Shown here: positions 31,052 to 40,040 of the stretch, in pieces
Numbering within the stretch: the first letter of the stretch is position 1
How the letters are laid out: every line of letters begins with the position of its first letter
NCBI GenBank assembly: GCA_028281065.1
Contig: JANQKN010000028.1
Coordinates: 1-40,407 of the forward strand
Length of the DNA stretch: 40,407 nucleotides
Direction of reading: 5' to 3'
From: Flavobacteriaceae bacterium
GTDB lineage: Bacteria; Bacteroidota; Bacteroidia; Flavobacteriales; Flavobacteriaceae
Position numbers and translations under genes: made by a program
The notes under the pieces: generated by a model
Databases searched by the model: none
Told to the model about the DNA's origin: nothing
Seen by the model: only the letters and a program-made list of their open reading frames with translations

Positions 31052-32596
31052 ATGGAAAAAATTAAACCTCACACTTCATTCACCCCCAGGACTTCGCAGG
31101 TTATCTCGTTAGAAAAGGGAAAAATACCACCGCAAGCCGTTGATTTAGAGGAGGTTGTTTTAGGTGCAATGATGATCGACAAGAAAGGTGTCGACGAAGT
31201 AATAGACATTCTGCACCCCGAAGTTTTCTATAAAGAAGCCCATAGGCATATATTCGAAGCCATCTTCAATCTCTTCGAAAACAGTGAGCCCGTGGACTTA
31301 TTAACCGTAGCTGCACGCCTTAAAAAAGAGAAGAAATTGGAACTGGTAGGAGGTGAGTTTTACCTCATTCAGTTAACCCAAAAGGTGTCCTCTTCGGCGC
31401 ATATAGAGTTTCATGCTAGGATCATCCTTCAGAAATACATCCAACGAAGCCTCATTAAGATTTCAAGTGAGATTATTGAGGAAGCTTATGACGAAGGAAC
31501 CGACGTTTTCGACCTCTTGGACAATGCCGAAGCCAAGCTCTATGAAGTTACCCAAGGGAATATAAAAAAGTCTTCAGAAACGGCTCAGAGTTTGGTAATA
31601 CAAGCCAAGAAAAAAATTGAAGAAATTGCCAATAGGGAAGGTCTATCCGGGATTCCATCTGGATTTTCCAAAGTGGATAAATTGACTTCCGGTTGGCAAC
31701 CCAGTGATTTAATCATTATAGCGGCTCGTCCAGGTATGGGTAAAACGGCTCTAACGCTCTCCATGGCTCGTAATATGGCTGTGGAATACAATACTCCTGT
31801 AGCGTTCTTCTCCTTGGAGATGTCGTCCGTACAGTTGATTACCCGTCTTATTTCTTCAGAAACAGGGCTTTCTTCCGAAAAGTTGAGAACAGGGAATCTG
31901 GAAAAACACGAGTGGGAGCAATTGAATGTAAAAGTGAAAGGCTTGGAAAAAGCCCCTTTGTACATAGACGATACCCCTTCGCTTTCCATTTTCGACCTTA
32001 GGGCAAAAGCACGCCGTTTGGCATCGCAATACGGAATTAAGATGATCATGATCGATTATCTTCAGCTTATGACAGCCGGAGGAACCCAAAAAGGAGGGAA
32101 CAGGGAGCAGGAAATCTCGACCATTTCCCGTAACCTGAAGGCCTTGGCCAAAGAACTGAATGTGCCCGTAATTGCACTATCGCAGCTATCCCGTGCCGTA
32201 GAAACCCGTGGAGGAAGCAAACGACCTTTGCTTTCCGACCTTAGGGAATCCGGGGCTATTGAGCAGGATGCCGATATCGTTTCGTTTATATACCGTCCCG
32301 AATACTACAAGATAGACGAATGGGATGACGAAGAGCGAACCCCAACAGCTGGGCAGGCAGAATTTATCGTAGCCAAGCACCGTAACGGTGGTTTGGATGA
32401 AATACGGTTGAAGTTCGTTGGTCATTTAGGGCGATTCGAGAATTTGGAAACCTTCGACTTTCCGACAGAAATTCACTCCCGAATGAACGACGCTGCAAAC
32501 GATGATACTTTTAGGCCCGATCAGTTGCCTTCCCCGGACGAAGCCTTTGGAAGTTCCATGAATAGCGACGATCCCGACGATGGTATCCCTTTTTAA
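31052..32596 (+). CDS. dnaB: Replicative DNA helicase
   Basis: The ring helicase of the replication fork. The N-terminal DnaB_N domain (PPQAVDLEEVVLGAMMID) is followed by a linker and the RecA-like domain: Walker A ARPGMGKTA with Lys231, FFSLEMSS, IMIDYLQLM (Walker B) and the ALSQLSRAVE and SDLRESGAIEQDAD motifs. Length is 514 residues, with an acidic tail typical of Bacteroidota DnaB (DDPDDGIPF). It is intein-free. A 156-base gap precedes it, holding the accA terminator. Confidence 0.97.
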   Translation: MEKIKPHTSFTPRTSQVISLEKGKIPPQAVDLEEVVLGAMMIDKKGVDEVIDILHPEVFYKEAHRHIFEAIFNLFENSEPVDLLTVAARLKKEKKLELVGGEFYLIQLTQKVSSSAHIEFHARIILQKYIQRSLIKISSEIIEEAYDEGTDVFDLLDNAEAKLYEVTQGNIKKSSETAQSLVIQAKKKIEEIANREGLSGIPSGFSKVDKLTSGWQPSDLIIIAARPGMGKTALTLSMARNMAVEYNTPVAFFSLEMSSVQLITRLISSETGLSSEKLRTGNLEKHEWEQLNVKVKGLEKAPLYIDDTPSLSIFDLRAKARRLASQYGIKMIMIDYLQLMTAGGTQKGGNREQEISTISRNLKALAKELNVPVIALSQLSRAVETRGGSKRPLLSDLRESGAIEQDADIVSFIYRPEYYKIDEWDDEERTPTAGQAEFIVAKHRNGGLDEIRLKFVGHLGRFENLETFDFPTEIHSRMNDAANDDTFRPDQLPSPDEAFGSSMNSDDPDDGIPF

Positions 32597-32691
32597 CTAA
32601 TTGACGTTTTATTTAGCAATTTCTTTAGACATTGCTGTTTAGTTTGTTTCTATATTGGTGGAAAACTTCTAACAATCAAAAACGAACAAAA

Positions 32692-33117
32692 ATGAAACAG
32701 TTAGTCCTAACCTTTGTTATTACCGTTTGTGCCTTTTCCCTGACCCTGGCGCAAAGCGCCGAACACGACGCCGTTAAGAAAACCCTTAACTATTATTTGG
32801 ATGGGGGGACCAATAACGATTTCGATACCCTAAAGAAGGCATTTCATGACACTGCTACCATGCGATATATTCGGGATGGGGAATATAAAGAGGTTAATGC
32901 AATCGATTTCTTTAAAGGAGTAATGAAACCAGGTGGCAAACAAAACCGTGAAACCAGCATTACTCATGTAGATGTTTCAGGGCATGCTGCCCATGCTAGG
33001 GTAGAGATAAAATACCCGAAGTTTACATTTATCGATTTTATGAATTTATTGAAGATAGACGGTGAATGGAAAATCGTAAACAAAATATTTTATAGAAAAC
33101 CACACGCTGCCTACTAA
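32692..33117 (+). CDS. Secreted NTF2/SnoaL-like protein (141 aa)
   Basis: Starts at ATG 32692 with a signal peptide (MKQLVLTFVITVCAFSLTLAQ); the frame runs further upstream but without a better start. The remainder has the alpha-plus-beta cone plan of NTF2-like/lumazine-binding-like proteins: a helix (AVKKTLNYYLDGGTNNDFDTLKKAFH), then strands ending in WKIVNKIF. Such proteins bind small ligands or catalyse diverse reactions, so no activity is assigned. Exported to the periplasm or outside. Confidence 0.75.
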   Translation: MKQLVLTFVITVCAFSLTLAQSAEHDAVKKTLNYYLDGGTNNDFDTLKKAFHDTATMRYIRDGEYKEVNAIDFFKGVMKPGGKQNRETSITHVDVSGHAAHARVEIKYPKFTFIDFMNLLKIDGEWKIVNKIFYRKPHAAY

Positions 33118-33185
33118 TGATGCATGGCTCGACTTTTGTAGTTATATTAGCCAAGTGAAGAGATGATGACCCTAAACTATTAAGA

Positions 33186-34442
33186 ATGCGAATACTTATT
33201 GCCATACTATTTTTTGCTTTTAGCTTTCAGGCATCTGCCTCTTACATATTAATCCCGATGGATGCTGAAAGCCAAGCAGAACACCTTAAAGCGTATGGTA
33301 TAACCTATTGGACCTTGGAGCGCCAAATGAAGGCAAAATGGTTGCTCAATTATCGTGGCGGTTCTTTTTTATTGCCTGATGCCGAAGCCATTAGGAAAGA
33401 ATGCAGGATACGTGGGGTTTCTTTCGAAATTATAAGTGACGCAGAAGCAAATAGTATCTTGGAAGAGATAAGCAGTCCTGCACGCAACATGGAAGCTGTG
33501 GTATTGGAAAAGGCCCCAAAAGTGGCGGTTTATTCCCCCAAAGGAAATCAGCCTTGGGACGATGCCGTGACCATGGTCCTAACCTATGCGGAAATTCCCT
33601 ATGAAGTTGTATACGATGAAGAAGTGTTGAGCGACCAGTTGCTGCTATACGATTGGTTGCACCTACACCACGAAGATTTTACAGGGCAATACGGAAAATT
33701 TTATCGTGCCTACCGTGCCGCACCTTGGTACATTAAAAACAAAAAAGAAGCCGAAGCCCTTGCTGCTAAGTTGGGATATGATAAAGTATCTGAAGCAAAG
33801 CGGGATGTGGCTTTAAAGATTAGGGACTACGTTATTGGTGGTGGGTTCATGTTTGCCATGTGCAGCGCTACCGATAGTTTCGATATTGCCCTGGCTGCCG
33901 AAGGGGTGGATATTTGCGAACCTATGTTCGATGGGGACCCTAGCGAGTCTGGTTATCAAAGTAAAATAGACTACAATAAAACCTTTGCTTTTAAAGATTT
34001 TATCCTAGAGAGAAGCCCTATGGTATACGAGTTTTCGTCTATAGACATGACCATGAGACGTGAGGTTGCCAAAGAGACGGATTATTTCAGTTTAATGGAT
34101 TACAGTGCCAAATGGGATCCAATCCCTTGTATGTTGGTGCAGAACCATACTGCCTTGGTAAAAGGGTTTATGGGGCAAACCACTTCATTTAAACGGGATG
34201 AAATAAAGTCGAATGTACTCATCATGGGAGAGCTAAAGAAAAATGGCGAGGCAAGGTACATACATGGAATTAGGGGAAAAGGATTCTTTACCTTTTATGG
34301 TGGGCATGACCCAGAAGATTACCAGCATAGAGTAGGAGATGCCAAGACAGAACTGGCATTACATCCCAATTCCCCGGGCTACCGACTTATTCTTAACAAC
34401 GTGCTTTTTCCTGCTGCTAAGAAGAAAAAACAAAAGACCTGA
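33186..34442 (+). CDS. Secreted amidotransferase-like protein (often annotated asparagine synthetase B)
   Basis: A signal peptide (MRILIAILFFAFSFQASA) leads into a domain beginning YILIPMDAESQ. Proteins like this are commonly labelled asparagine synthetase B in Flavobacteriaceae, but I see neither the N-terminal Cys of the class II glutaminase nor the ATP-pyrophosphatase motif. Instead GGGFMFAMCSATDSFD (Cys226) looks like the nucleophile elbow of a class I glutamine amidotransferase-like or ThuA-like fold, and IRGKGFFTFYGGHDPEDY supplies a possible His. An extracellular or periplasmic hydrolase-like role seems more plausible. Length is 418 residues; the tail is lysine-rich. Confidence 0.75.
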   Translation: MRILIAILFFAFSFQASASYILIPMDAESQAEHLKAYGITYWTLERQMKAKWLLNYRGGSFLLPDAEAIRKECRIRGVSFEIISDAEANSILEEISSPARNMEAVVLEKAPKVAVYSPKGNQPWDDAVTMVLTYAEIPYEVVYDEEVLSDQLLLYDWLHLHHEDFTGQYGKFYRAYRAAPWYIKNKKEAEALAAKLGYDKVSEAKRDVALKIRDYVIGGGFMFAMCSATDSFDIALAAEGVDICEPMFDGDPSESGYQSKIDYNKTFAFKDFILERSPMVYEFSSIDMTMRREVAKETDYFSLMDYSAKWDPIPCMLVQNHTALVKGFMGQTTSFKRDEIKSNVLIMGELKKNGEARYIHGIRGKGFFTFYGGHDPEDYQHRVGDAKTELALHPNSPGYRLILNNVLFPAAKKKKQKT

Positions 34443-35642
34443 TTATTGTTGTTGGATAATACCCAAATCCGTAGTTGGCGTTTCCCCTTCTTTAGACACA
34501 TTAGTAGCAATGCAATAGAATAGGATTTCATCATCTACAAAGATGGGACTGATTTTAAGCTTAAAGTGGTTGGTCTTGCCATTAAGGGGCATGCTAAAAT
34601 GAAAAGATTTCGAAACCAACTGTTTTACTTCTTTTAATGTAGAACTTCCCAAGGTTTTTTTTAAGGGAACCGTAAAAACCACTGGCAGTAAACTAAAGAG
34701 GTTATTCCTGTTGCCAAACAAAGCTTCCGCTTTTGCATTCCAACGTACGATTTCCCCAAACTGATCTATAATGATATTGGCATCGAGGGAATTATGAAGC
34801 ACAGCAGAGTAAAGGCGTTCATTGCGTTCCAGTTCTTTTTGAATCTGTTTCCTTTCTAAGATTTCTTTACTTAGCTTTATATTGATTTCTTCCAGTTTAA
34901 CGATTTGGCTTTTTAACAATTTGTGCATTTGCCCTTTACTGGGCATATTGGCATCCTCCATTTTAAGCAAATCTTCGGGCACTAAGTGGATAATCGCCGT
35001 AAAAGCTTCCAATAGGTAGTAATTGTAGAAGTGTTTGTTGTAAGCATTATTAAAAATACTGAGCATGGCATTGCTACCCAGGCTTTCTTTCAATTTTGCC
35101 TGAAGGGTACTCGAATAATCGAAAATTTCTTTTTCGGTTTGGTTTACTTCTACCTCTGTGCTGTATTTATCGATTGCAAAGGGAAGGCTCAATAACTTTT
35201 CTGCTTTGCTTAGATAAGGATCTTTAAAATTGCCCAATAAACTTTTGGCTGCTGCGAGCGCCTCTTTCAAAAACAATCGGGAAAGTGCTACTTTTTGAAT
35301 GTCATAAGGGAGGAAAACAACATAAAATTCATGATATTCGGTAATACGGGGATATTCCATCAAGAACACTTCCCTGTAGTCCTGTTTGCTTTTGGAAGAA
35401 TATTCCTTTTGAAGCAATAGAAAATCTTCAATATCGAGATACAGGGAAGGAAACTCTTCTGTTTTTTGAGCAATGTCCAGTTTTTTAAAGAGCTTAAGCC
35501 GCATAGAAAGTTCATAACCCGGTTTGTAAGATTTAAGTTGATGCAATAAATCTTTATACACTGAATTTAGCACATAGCTGTGTTCATTCGGATTCGGAAA
35601 AGCAGTTACCTTTCCTTTAAACAACTTCCTAAAGTTGAACAT
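34443..35642 (-). CDS. PAS-domain protein without visible output domain (399 aa)
   Basis: Residues of about 1-240 form a helical region of unknown type with many aromatic residues, possibly a sensing or dimerisation domain. A coiled coil (about 245-280, IVKLEEINIKLSKEILERKQ) precedes a PAS domain (about 282-385) with NEIVRWN-like core (GEIVRWNAKAEALFG). The Q-x-E-L-E-R-N-x-R-L-Y lead-in is typical of signal-transducing PAS proteins. No histidine kinase, GGDEF or HTH domain follows, so it would act by protein contact. It starts five bases after the neighbouring membrane-protein gene and is transcribed with it. Confidence 0.7.
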   Translation of the reverse strand: MFNFRKLFKGKVTAFPNPNEHSYVLNSVYKDLLHQLKSYKPGYELSMRLKLFKKLDIAQKTEEFPSLYLDIEDFLLLQKEYSSKSKQDYREVFLMEYPRITEYHEFYVVFLPYDIQKVALSRLFLKEALAAAKSLLGNFKDPYLSKAEKLLSLPFAIDKYSTEVEVNQTEKEIFDYSSTLQAKLKESLGSNAMLSIFNNAYNKHFYNYYLLEAFTAIIHLVPEDLLKMEDANMPSKGQMHKLLKSQIVKLEEINIKLSKEILERKQIQKELERNERLYSAVLHNSLDANIIIDQFGEIVRWNAKAEALFGNRNNLFSLLPVVFTVPLKKTLGSSTLKEVKQLVSKSFHFSMPLNGKTNHFKLKISPIFVDDEILFYCIATNVSKEGETPTTDLGIIQQQ

Positions 35643-35647
35643 GTTTG

Positions 35648-36043
35648 CTATACTTTACTCGCCTTGTAAATCTTGTAGAAGCCTAAAGCCGAAAGTCCCC
35701 AAGTTAGGATCAGTGCTACGTACCATGCATAACGCCCTATGGTAGCCCCCATCAAATTATTGAATAGGTTGTAATCGAACAGGTGGTCGATTTGCATATG
35801 AAGATGCCCAACGGCCATAACAAGAAACCCCCAGGCCAATAGGCTCATCCCTGAACCAAATTTGCCTCCTTTAAGGTTCTTTGCCGTTAAAAAACTAAAT
35901 ACGATTGCAATGATAAGGAACGGGAGCTCCAGCAATCCAAATATTTCTGCTTCAGAAGAAGAGTGGCTTGTGTGTTCCTGAGCCCAAAGTATACTAGGTA
36001 TAAGGAACATCGATAACATAAGTATGGGGAGCTTTGTTTTCAT
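35648..36043 (-). CDS. Membrane protein with signal peptide-like start (131 aa)
   Basis: The ATG at 36043 gives a hydrophobic N-terminus (MKTKLPILMLSMFLIPSILWAQ) with an AQ end typical of flavobacterial signal peptides, then a short His/Ser/Glu-rich stretch (EHTSHSSSEAE). Three further hydrophobic segments follow (about residues 32-54, 63-82 and 97-124). The His-rich outer loop might bind metal; this is a guess. It lies directly upstream of the PAS protein gene, so the two may work together in sensing. Family unknown to me. Confidence 0.65.
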   Translation of the reverse strand: MKTKLPILMLSMFLIPSILWAQEHTSHSSSEAEIFGLLELPFLIIAIVFSFLTAKNLKGGKFGSGMSLLAWGFLVMAVGHLHMQIDHLFDYNLFNNLMGATIGRYAWYVALILTWGLSALGFYKIYKASKV

Positions 36044-36150
36044 GTGTCGGTTTGTTAGTAAGATGAGGTAAACCAATTCCCCCCTCTTAAGTATGAAGAG
36101 ACAATATAACAATAATAAATAAAATGTTAAAAAGAGGAATTCTATTAAAA

Positions 36151-36181
36151 TAAAAAAGCCTGCTGTTACAGCAGGCTTTTA
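36151..36181 (-). terminator. Intrinsic terminator of the thrS-infC-rpmI-rplT operon
   Basis: GCCTGCTG (36158-36165) pairs with CAGCAGGC (36169-36176) around a three-base loop; on the - strand the stem is followed by TTTTTTA. It lies 35 bases past the rplT stop. Confidence 0.9.
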
Positions 36182-36215
36182 AGCGAAATAATGGGTTATA
36201 GAATAGGCTTTCGCC

Positions 36216-36560
36216 TTACTTTACTTTATTAACGATGGCCTCGAAAGCTTCTGGGTGGTTCATAGCTAAATCGGCAAGTACCTTACGGTTCAATTCGATA
36301 TCGTTAGCTTTTAGTTTACCCATGAATTGAGAATAAGACATTCCGTGCTGACGGGCACCCGCATTGATACGGGTAATCCATAGGCTTCGGAAATTTCTTT
36401 TCTTGTTTCGACGATCCCTGTAGGAATATTGCATCGCTTTATCTACAGCGTTTTTAGCAACAGTCCATACGTTTTTACGTCTTCCAAAGTATCCTTTGGC
36501 TTGCTTAAGAACCTTTTTTCTTCGGGCTCTTTTGGCAACTGAATTTACTGATCTTGGCAT
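36216..36560 (-). CDS. rplT: 50S ribosomal protein L20
   Basis: Basic ribosomal protein that binds 23S rRNA early in 50S assembly. The family motifs are intact: [18 protein letters not shown] at the start, [29 protein letters not shown] and [16 protein letters not shown]. The 114 residues match the usual length. Last gene of the operon, directly before a terminator. In several bacteria L20 represses its own operon by binding an mRNA mimic of its rRNA site; the 101-base gap before the gene would be the place to look. Confidence 0.98.
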   Translation of the reverse strand: MPRSVNSVAKRARRKKVLKQAKGYFGRRKNVWTVAKNAVDKAMQYSYRDRRNKKRNFRSLWITRINAGARQHGMSYSQFMGKLKANDIELNRKVLADLAMNHPEAFEAIVNKVK

Positions 36561-36661
36561 AATGTTACATTTTTTGTAGCAGGCGGTCGATTTCTCAACA
36601 CTTTGTCATTTACTAATGGCCGTACTCCAGGGTTATTAAATAGATTTAACCGGTTAAGCAA

Positions 36662-36859
36662 TTACTTCAAACGAAGCATTTGTTTAACATTGTCCTCGTC
36701 ACTCTTGTGTACCGTAGTATCGTGTGTCAAGGCAAGCTTACGTTTTTTAGACTTCTTGGTTAAGATGTGACTTTTAAACGCGTGCTTTCTTTTAATTTTA
36801 CCAGTACCTGTAAGCTTAAAACGCTTCTTAGCACTGGATTTTGTTTTTTGTTTAGGCAT
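36662..36859 (-). CDS. rpmI: 50S ribosomal protein L35
   Basis: Very basic 65-residue protein with the family pattern [37 protein letters not shown] and KRKL. Lies between infC and rplT, as in most bacteria. The 101-base gap before rplT is larger than the infC-rpmI gap (57 bases). Confidence 0.97.
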   Translation of the reverse strand: MPKQKTKSSAKKRFKLTGTGKIKRKHAFKSHILTKKSKKRKLALTHDTTVHKSDEDNVKQMLRLK

Positions 36860-36916
36860 CTTGTTCCTATTTTTTACTATTTCGCTTTTTCTTTATATAA
36901 AGCTTCTTTCGAAGCA

Positions 36917-37471
36917 CTATTTCTTTTTAGGGGCGATGAACATAGTCATTCGCTTTCCTTCCAATTTGGGCATTTGTTCCACTTTCCCATAATCCTCTAG
37001 ATCTTGGGCCAAGCGTAACAAAAGGATTTCTCCCTTGTCCTTGTAGATGATGGAGCGTCCTTTAAAGAAAACATAAGCCTTTAGTTTGGCTCCGTCCTTT
37101 AAGAACTTCTCACCGTGTTTCTTTTTAAACTCATAGTCGTGATCATCCGTATTGGGGCCAAACCTAATTTCCTTGATCACTACTTTTGTGGCTTTCGCCT
37201 TAAGGGCTTTTTCCCTTTTCTTTTGCTCATAGACAAATTTCTTATAGTCCATGATCTTACAAACTGGAGGAGTAGCGTTTGGAGAGATTTCTACCAAGTC
37301 TTCTTCCAGTTCTCGGGCAATTTCTAATGCTTTTTTCAAAGGATAAACCCCTACTTCCACATTGTCGCCAACAAGGCGTACTTCTTGTGCACGTATCTTT
37401 TCATTAATTCGGTGTTTGTCCTCCTTAATGATTCGGGCTGGCCCTCTGCTTCTTTTTCTACGTATTGCTAT
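36917..37471 (-). CDS. infC: Translation initiation factor IF-3, with ATA start codon
   Basis: Prevents premature subunit joining and checks the initiator tRNA. The N- and C-domain signatures are clear ([53 protein letters not shown]). A GTG start at 37360 would delete the first 37 residues, which match the family. Extending in frame reaches ATA at 37471, two codons after a stop, giving [11 protein letters not shown], typical of Bacteroidota IF-3. No ATG, GTG or TTG exists between. So the start is most likely ATA, as known for AUU/AUA/AUC-started infC genes that are regulated by IF-3 itself. Starts 16 bases after the thrS stop; product 184 residues. Confidence 0.93.
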   Translation of the reverse strand: MAIRRKRSRGPARIIKEDKHRINEKIRAQEVRLVGDNVEVGVYPLKKALEIARELEEDLVEISPNATPPVCKIMDYKKFVYEQKKREKALKAKATKVVIKEIRFGPNTDDHDYEFKKKHGEKFLKDGAKLKAYVFFKGRSIIYKDKGEILLLRLAQDLEDYGKVEQMPKLEGKRMTMFIAPKKK

Positions 37472-37487
37472 GGCTTAAAAAGTTTAG

Positions 37488-39431
37488 TTAAACGTTAAAT
37501 TCTTTTATAGTTTCTTTTATTTCTTGATCCACAAGGGAGGCAAAATTTTCTATAGTCATGGTGCCTAAATCCCCTTTGGAATGCTTCCTCACAGATATCG
37601 TACCATCTTTCTCTTCCTGCTCTCCCACGATGATCATATAAGGTATTTTGTTCATCTCCGCTTCCCTGATCTTTTTACCAATCGTTTCATTACGGTTGTC
37701 AACAAGGGCGCGAATTTCGTTATTTTCCAGCAAATTTAAAACTTTTTGAGCGTATTTTTCATATTTTTCACTCAAGGATAAAATGCTAACTTGTTCTGGC
37801 ATAAGCCATAAAGGGAAATTTCCTCCCGTGTGCTCCAATAAGATAGCAACAAAACGTTCCATACTTCCAAAGGGTGCTCGGTGAATCATTACGGGTCGGT
37901 GCAACTCATTATCACTCCCTTTATATGTCAGGTCGAATCGCTCCGGAAGGTTATAATCTACCTGAATGGTCCCCAATTGCCAACTCCTTCCTAGAGCATC
38001 CTTTACCATAAAATCCAATTTAGGACCGTAGAATGCTGCTTCCCCCTCTTCAATTACATAATCAAGGTTTTTGTCTCGGGCAGCATTAATAATAGCTTGC
38101 TCTGCCTTTTCCCATACATCAGGATCCCCTATGTATTTATCGGGGTTTTTGGGGTCCCTGATCGATACCTGTGTAGAAAAGTTTTCGAATCCAAGCGATC
38201 CAAAAACATACAATACCAAATCGATTACATTCTTGAATTCTTCATCCAATTGGTCGGGCGTACAGAAAAGGTGTGCGTCATCTTGGGTAAAACCACGAAC
38301 ACGTGTCAATCCATGAAGCTCACCACTTTGTTCGTAACGGTATACAGTTCCAAATTCCGCAAATCGTTTTGGAAGATCTTTATAAGACCACGGACTACTT
38401 TTGTAAATTTCGCAGTGATGCGGACAGTTCATGGGTTTCAATAAAAACTCTTCGTCTTCTTTGGGGGTTTTTATAGGTTGGAAACTATCTTCCCCGTATT
38501 TAGCATAATGTCCAGAAGTAACATAAAGTTCCTTTTGTCCTATATGAGGAGAAACAACCATTTCGTAACCAGCTTTCTTCTGCGCAGCTTTCAAGAAGTT
38601 TTCAAGTCGCTCACGTAATGCAGCCCCCTTGGGAAGCCACAACGGAAGTCCCTGGCCTACTTTTTCAGAAAAAGTAAATAGTCCAAGCTCTTTCCCCAAC
38701 TTACGGTGATCCCTCTTTTTAGCCTCTTCCAGAAGGTGAAGGTATTCGGTCAACTCCTTTTGTTTAGGGAATGTAATCCCATAAACCCGGGTCAATTGTT
38801 TGTTGTTTTCATCGCCTTGGTAATAAGCCCCAGCAACACTCAATATTTTAGCTGCCTTTACAATACCGGTATTGGGGATGTGTCCCCCGCGGCACAAATC
38901 GGTAAAAGTATCATGATCACAAAACGTGATGCTGCCGTCTTCAAGGCCTTCCACCAATTCAACCTTGTATTCGTTTTTGCCTTTATAAAAAGTCAGGGCC
39001 TCCTCTTTGCTGGCAGAACGCATTTTAAATTCATGCTTTCCACGCGCAATTTCGAGCATTTTGTTTTCAATGGCCTTAAAATCCTTTTCGGAAATCATTT
39101 CATCCCCAAGATCTACATCATAATAAAACCCTCTTTCTATGGCGGGACCTACCCAAAGCTTTACTCCAGGATATAATTCCTCAAGGGCCTGGGCAAGGAT
39201 ATGAGCCGAAGAATGCCAAAAGGCTTTCTTGCCCTCGTCGTCCCTCCAGGTATATAAAACAAGACTCCCATCGGTATGTAGTGGGGTGACGGTTTCTACC
39301 GTGGTTCCATTAAAGGAGGCCGAAATTACATTTCGGGCTAACCCTTCACTAATACTTTTGGCAACATCCATAGGAGTTGCTCCGTCGTCATACTGTTTTA
39401 CACTACCGTCTGGTAAGGTGATCGCAATCAT
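37488..39431 (-). CDS. thrS: Threonyl-tRNA synthetase
   Basis: Charges tRNA-Thr. Domains in order are the N-terminal TGS domain ([21 protein letters not shown]), the editing domain with the metal-site motif [16 protein letters not shown], the class II catalytic core ([44 protein letters not shown]) and the C-terminal anticodon-binding domain. The start is ATG 39431 (647 residues); the TTG at 39440 is an unneeded extension. It is the first gene of a four-gene translation operon. Its promoter (39452-39482) leaves a leader of only about 15-20 bases, too short for a T-box or operator-type control. Confidence 0.97.
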   Translation of the reverse strand: MIAITLPDGSVKQYDDGATPMDVAKSISEGLARNVISASFNGTTVETVTPLHTDGSLVLYTWRDDEGKKAFWHSSAHILAQALEELYPGVKLWVGPAIERGFYYDVDLGDEMISEKDFKAIENKMLEIARGKHEFKMRSASKEEALTFYKGKNEYKVELVEGLEDGSITFCDHDTFTDLCRGGHIPNTGIVKAAKILSVAGAYYQGDENNKQLTRVYGITFPKQKELTEYLHLLEEAKKRDHRKLGKELGLFTFSEKVGQGLPLWLPKGAALRERLENFLKAAQKKAGYEMVVSPHIGQKELYVTSGHYAKYGEDSFQPIKTPKEDEEFLLKPMNCPHHCEIYKSSPWSYKDLPKRFAEFGTVYRYEQSGELHGLTRVRGFTQDDAHLFCTPDQLDEEFKNVIDLVLYVFGSLGFENFSTQVSIRDPKNPDKYIGDPDVWEKAEQAIINAARDKNLDYVIEEGEAAFYGPKLDFMVKDALGRSWQLGTIQVDYNLPERFDLTYKGSDNELHRPVMIHRAPFGSMERFVAILLEHTGGNFPLWLMPEQVSILSLSEKYEKYAQKVLNLLENNEIRALVDNRNETIGKKIREAEMNKIPYMIIVGEQEEKDGTISVRKHSKGDLGTMTIENFASLVDQEIKETIKEFNV

Positions 39432-39451
39432 AGGTTCCAAAGATTAAGCGG

Positions 39452-39482
39452 CAAAGATAGTACTAGTTTCTCCTTTTTACAA
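39452..39482 (-). promoter_or_regulatory. Promoter of thrS operon
   Basis: On the - strand TATCTTTG (39459-39452) matches TAnnTTTG, with a TTG (39482-39480) 20 bases upstream. Confidence 0.7.
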
Positions 39483-39701
39483 TATTGAAATCCCCCTTTA
39501 TGAAAAGTAGTTTTTCTGAAGAACGGGTAGGGGTAATCCCTTTTTTAGTAGCAATAAATCAAAGCTTTTGTCAAAAGGGGTTAATGTATATATAATATAT
39601 AGGTATAAACGTGTCTTTAGAACCTGGTTGAAGTTAAATATTGAATTATCAAACGGTTATATTTTGAATGCAAAAAAACTTCAAAAAAAGTACCCTTTCC
39701 G

Positions 39702-39732
39702 TTTGGATAAAAGAAAAACCAAATTATCTTTG
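39702..39732 (+). promoter_or_regulatory. rRNA promoter P1
   Basis: TTTG, exactly 19 bases, then TATCTTTG: a perfect match to the Bacteroidota consensus about 310 bases upstream of the 16S gene. Confidence 0.75.
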
Positions 39733-39819
39733 CAGCCGCTTTGAAAGGGATATGAATCCGCTAAAAAGCAGTGCAAAAACAACGTTCTGAAATAAATTTG
39801 AAATTTTTTTAAAAAAGTA

Positions 39820-39849
39820 TTGCAGGTTAAAAAAACTGTTGTACATTTG
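39820..39849 (+). promoter_or_regulatory. rRNA promoter P2
   Basis: TTG(C) at 39820 and TACATTTG at 39842-39849. It lies about 117 bases downstream of P1 and about 190 bases upstream of the mature 16S end. Tandem promoters are usual for rRNA operons. Confidence 0.75.
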
Positions 39850-40040
39850 CACCCGCAAAACGGATGAGGGATGCCTCTCCGGGATGTAAGAGAGAATAAA
39901 AAAGTTCATTGATATACTGAAATTGACAGCGCGTCCGGACTGCTTTTGCGGTCCGGCGAGAATAAACTAGACAAGTAGAATTTCTGAGATTCTTTTGAGG
40001 GCTTTTTGTTGTGGTCTTTTTGGATATTATTCAAGATTTA

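Larger units (their letters stand above)
39483..40040 (+). promoter_or_regulatory. rRNA operon upstream region with tandem promoters and leader
   Basis: About 560 bases without a gene. Positions 39,483-39,700 are AT-rich (for example 39,578-39,602) with no signal I can name. Promoter P1: TTTG at 39702-39705, a 19-base spacer and TATCTTTG at 39725-39732. Promoter P2: TTG at 39820-39822 and TACATTTG at 39842-39849. The leader RNA from about 39,857 holds GTTCATTGATATACTG-type sequence (39904-39919), the nonamer ATTGACAGC (39922-39930) and a nine-pair hairpin with a TTTT loop (39935-39956). Confidence 0.8.

Noticed and set aside
37115-37327. Plus-strand frame opposite infC
   Set aside because: It is the complement of well-supported IF-3 coding sequence and has no family features.
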